18,511 nucleotides of DNA from Prototheca cutis. Its lineage: Eukaryota; Chlorophyta; Trebouxiophyceae; Chlorellales; Chlorellaceae. The DNA lies in NCBI GenBank assembly GCA_002897115.2, contig BCIH01000006.1:558596-577106 (forward strand), in the 5' to 3' direction. Every line of letters starts with the position of its first letter. Within the stretch, counting starts at the first letter, position 1. Positions 15,852 to 18,511 of this stretch are shown piece by piece. A program made the translations under genes and the position numbers. Under the pieces are notes generated by a model that saw nothing but the letters and a program-made list of their open reading frames with translations, was not told where the DNA came from and ran no database searches.

Positions 15852-16755
15852 CTTCCATTTCGGTGTGCACATGTACCACTGGCGCTTGGACATGCATTTC
15901 CTGCTAGTTGCATGCGGGGCATGGCGGACGCACGCGCGCACAGGGGAAGCGGCCCAGGTCCATCAGCTCCCAGATTCAGGCCTGTGAAGCCGTTCTCCCT
16001 GAAGAACCTGAAGGTAAACCACTGTCCCATGCTGTTGCTGCACTTTGATACTTGGAAATCAGTTGCAGTGAACATATATGCTGGCCCAGAATAAGCCAGG
16101 ATGCTGTTTTTCAGCCAGCCCGGGATTCCTGGTTTCAGAGCCCAGGAAGGAAGCATGGGGTGGTACCCGAATCATCTTCACGAGCACTGGGCACGCATTT
16201 GGATGCCACTGCCACAATTGGGATGTACCAAGGAGACATCGGGGCTGCCCATGTGGCGCCTTCAACGTAACACCATGCCTAGGAGATTATGGCAACTCTG
16301 GCGTACTCTTTTCTTAAAACCCTGGAATGAGTTCTGTCAATGTGTGAATGGCATAAGAGAGTCGTGAATGTCCTGCGGAATATGGTCCCATCAGGGGGCA
16401 CGGTCATGGGCATGCCCAGGTTCTGAGGAGCTGGGACCTATGAAGGCCCGTCGAGCCTGCCCACTCAATTACAGGGAGTTGTCAGGCAAACGATTTCCTC
16501 GATGAATAGCAGCATTGCAACCCCCTGTGTGCAGATTTCCCTTGTTCTTGAACTGGTACACGCGCCTGGGGGGAATGGAGGGTGGGTCCTTGGGTGGCCC
16601 AGTTTCTACTGACTTCCCGACCCAGAAAAATTCCTCCGGGCGCCAAGGCTCCTTCGAGATGGTGCGCGCAGGAAGGCCTGCCGAAGCCCCGAAGTACGAA
16701 GTGGCGCGCCACAGACGTGCTTAATATCATATATTGCTATCTTTTATCATTCCTC
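15852..16755. other. Upstream region of the pump gene, no gene recognised
   Basis: Short open frames on both strands (for example 15912-16094 and 16101-16367 on plus, 15794-16156 on minus) show no family I recognise and no coherent exon chain. The base composition is visibly less GC-rich than in the exons. Decayed mobile DNA is possible. Confidence 0.35.
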
Positions 16756-17199
16756 ATGGACTCCCAGAACGCCTCGGAATGGTCCGTGGCGCTTGCGGAC
16801 GGTGGAGGGAGCCTGTTCTTTGGTGCCGGTGTCGGGGCGTGGGACGTTGTCGATGTTGGCGATCCCAGCTCCGTCCTCGTCAAAGATGAGCTCGAAACTA
16901 TTTTGAACGATGTGCGCGTTAAATTTGACGACGAGGGCTGGCAATGGAGTTGCCCCTTGGCTGTGAACCCCAAGCCGGAGTCGGTGACGTCGGGTGTGAG
17001 CGGCACGTGCGACGAGCGCTCCACTCCGTGTTCGCCTCGTAAGGCCAACCGGTGTTCCTCGGAGCGCCCCCATGAGAAGAGGGGCGGCGTGGATGGAGGT
17101 CGACACGGTGTCCCAGGGACATCGACGTGCCGGTTAAAACGAAGCCGCCGGGCCAAGCCGTGCGGCCCACGGGGCCATCCAAAGGTGATCGGGTGTTAA
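16756..17199 (+). CDS. Unidentified 148-codon ORF, possible copia RT relic
   Basis: Open frame from MDSQNASEW to HPKVIGC; the same frame is open upstream to 16582. The start NASEWSVAL, then SLFF..GVGAWDVVDV, then VRVKFDDEG, loosely follows the N-terminal part of Ty1/copia reverse transcriptase (EW..A, SL..NG.W.LV.LP, K.K.D..G), but with extra residues between the blocks and no later RT motifs. The rest is basic and low in structure. It may equally be a chance frame or a lineage-specific gene. Confidence 0.25.
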   Translation: MDSQNASEWSVALADGGGSLFFGAGVGAWDVVDVGDPSSVLVKDELETILNDVRVKFDDEGWQWSCPLAVNPKPESVTSGVSGTCDERSTPCSPRKANRCSSERPHEKRGGVDGGRHGVPGTSTCRLKRSRRAKPCGPRGHPKVIGC

Positions 17200-18204
17200 G
17201 GCGGGTGGGTAGGGGCTGAACCGTGGGGAGCAACTACCCTTTGTGCCCAGTCGCTGCACCAACATGACCAAGCTTCCATTTCTTCCCCGGAAACAGTTGA
17301 ACGGGCTCCGCGATCCCTCGCGCTCCTGTGTCACCGGCGCGGCTGGCCTGGGCCCCCCCGCGCCCACCCACACCCAGTTGACGGTTCTACCCAGCAGTTT
17401 CTCCGTGACATCAGGCGCAGGCCTCAGTCCTGAAGGCCAGTGGTCGAGCCCACAGACGCGTGGTCATGGGCCGGGCAGCTCGAGTCAGGCTGGACCGAAG
17501 TCCCCTTGCCGGCCAGCCTTGGATGGCCCATCGGGGTCACTTTCCCTGGTCCCCGGCCTGGCAGCATGGCAGCATTCTGCGGGCGACGGGCATGGCCCGT
17601 GTGCCCGCGAAGTCTCCTCGCCCCGTATCTGCCTCGCAGCATGCAGCACCATCCGGCTGGCTCCCGCCGTGCAGCCCGTCATTGCCAGCGCCGGGGCCGC
17701 CACGCCCGGTCCCCCTTGAGAGTAGAGAGCCCAGGTGCCAAAGTGGCACAGGGTCGGGACGGATACCCAGAAGACACATTTCCAATTGCATATGCACCGC
17801 GCTGCCTGCATAGCAGGACTTTGTGCATTCGCACGAGCGCCAGTTGAGTGGTCTGGATAGTGACATGCACCCAATGTTGCCACAGCATGCTTGGCATATC
17901 TTGTTGCACTGCCTTCATCTTCCACGTGTACCCAAAAACTGCTGTTTCAATGTGTGGGCCATTGATCCTCACATATTATTATCCTCTGCATCCACGGCAA
18001 CGGCAGCTGCCCCGATTGAGGATTGACTGTTGTGTGGACCTTTCTTCCTGTTTTTTTCTCCCCTGGGGGGATCAAGGTACACATCATCCCCCCTTGAGGG
18101 CCATTCTGATCCATCCCGCATTCCAAGCCCCTGCGTTGATTGACACGCTCGATTGCACAGTTGGCTGTTGTGATCATGACACTCGGAGCACCGACCCCAC
18201 CGAG
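17200..18204. other. Stretch without a recognised gene
   Basis: Overlapping frames on both strands (17243-17719 plus, 17485-17925 minus) are of the kind expected by chance in GC-rich DNA. I see no motif, splice chain or RNA gene. Confidence 0.4.
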
Positions 18205-18428
18205 ATGAGCACCGGGTCGCTGCTGGGGGGCGTCCGCTGGAGGTCAGCCAAAACCCCGAAACAAATCCGGCCGTTGGTTCGACGCAGACGTGACAGGCTC
18301 AGCAACGGTTCCGGGCCCGTCCACCTGTGCGGGTTTGGAGCAGGGGGAGCGGCCGGAGTTGCACATAACAGTTGGTTGGCCGGCTCAATGGGACTGTTCG
18401 CATCCTGCCTGCCCCTCCATACACCCAC

Positions 18429-18511
<83 letters not shown>
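18205..18511 (+). CDS. Open frame running into poly-C, 3' open (weak)
   Basis: Starts MSTGSLLGGVRWR and stays open for about 75 codons, then the poly-C run reads as polyproline to the window end. A basic patch (RRRRDR) and a small hydrophobic stretch are visible. I do not recognise it; the length without stops may be chance plus the homopolymer. Confidence 0.12.
18430..18511 (+). repeat. Poly-C run of at least 82 bases at the window end
   Basis: Uninterrupted C from 18430 to the last base, after a CA/CCC-rich lead-in. It may be a real homopolymer like that in pump intron 5, or a place where the assembly breaks down. Confidence 0.9.

Noticed and set aside
17243..17925. Overlapping plus and minus ORFs of 135-158 codons
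   Set aside because: Both strands and several frames are open to a similar degree, with no motifs, as expected by chance in GC-rich DNA.

Overview
This looks like nuclear DNA of a unicellular green plant-lineage organism, most likely a chlorophyte alga. It is GC-rich, and coding DNA is cut by many short introns (about 120-300 bases, GT-AG except one GC-AG). The nearest recognisable relatives of the proteins are from plants, algae and other eukaryotes. Nothing bacterial is present: no operons, ribosome binding sites, tRNA or rRNA. Two ambiguous bases (398 and 4182) and very long poly-C runs point to a draft assembly.

Layout, left to right. (1) From the left edge to 2873, plus strand: the 3' exon of a receptor-like TKL protein kinase, with an extracellular part, proline-rich stalk, one membrane span and a complete kinase domain. 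(2) 3846-8434, plus strand: a nine-exon gene for a 1028-residue nuclear protein related to the plant MALE MEIOCYTE DEATH 1 / MALE STERILITY 1 / PTC1 family of PHD-finger regulators. It carries an extra Tudor-like segment and two copies of a small cysteine motif. (3) 8781-9041, plus strand: an orphan C-terminal piece of a Fanzor/TnpB-type RNA-guided nuclease (zinc ribbon and RuvC-III), lying between the 3' ends of two convergent genes. (4) 15679 down to 9462, minus strand: a complete 17-exon gene for a 1095-residue SERCA/ECA-type (P-type IIA) calcium pump; every exon junction keeps phase. (5) 15680-18511: the upstream side of the pump gene, mostly without recognisable genes. It holds a TATA-like site, a 148-codon ORF faintly resembling a decayed copia reverse transcriptase, and a terminal poly-C run of at least 82 bases.

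The genes are not an evident functional cluster. The kinase and the pump would act at membranes (surface sensing and ER calcium loading), and the PHD protein in chromatin. The most unusual things are the Fanzor relic, the algal MMD1-like protein with added Tudor and double-CxxC segments, and a shared intron style in which a G-run lies shortly after the donor in about 10 of 24 introns. All exon models were built by hand from homology remembered from plant PTC1/MMD1 and animal/plant calcium pumps plus splice-site phase; no search was run.
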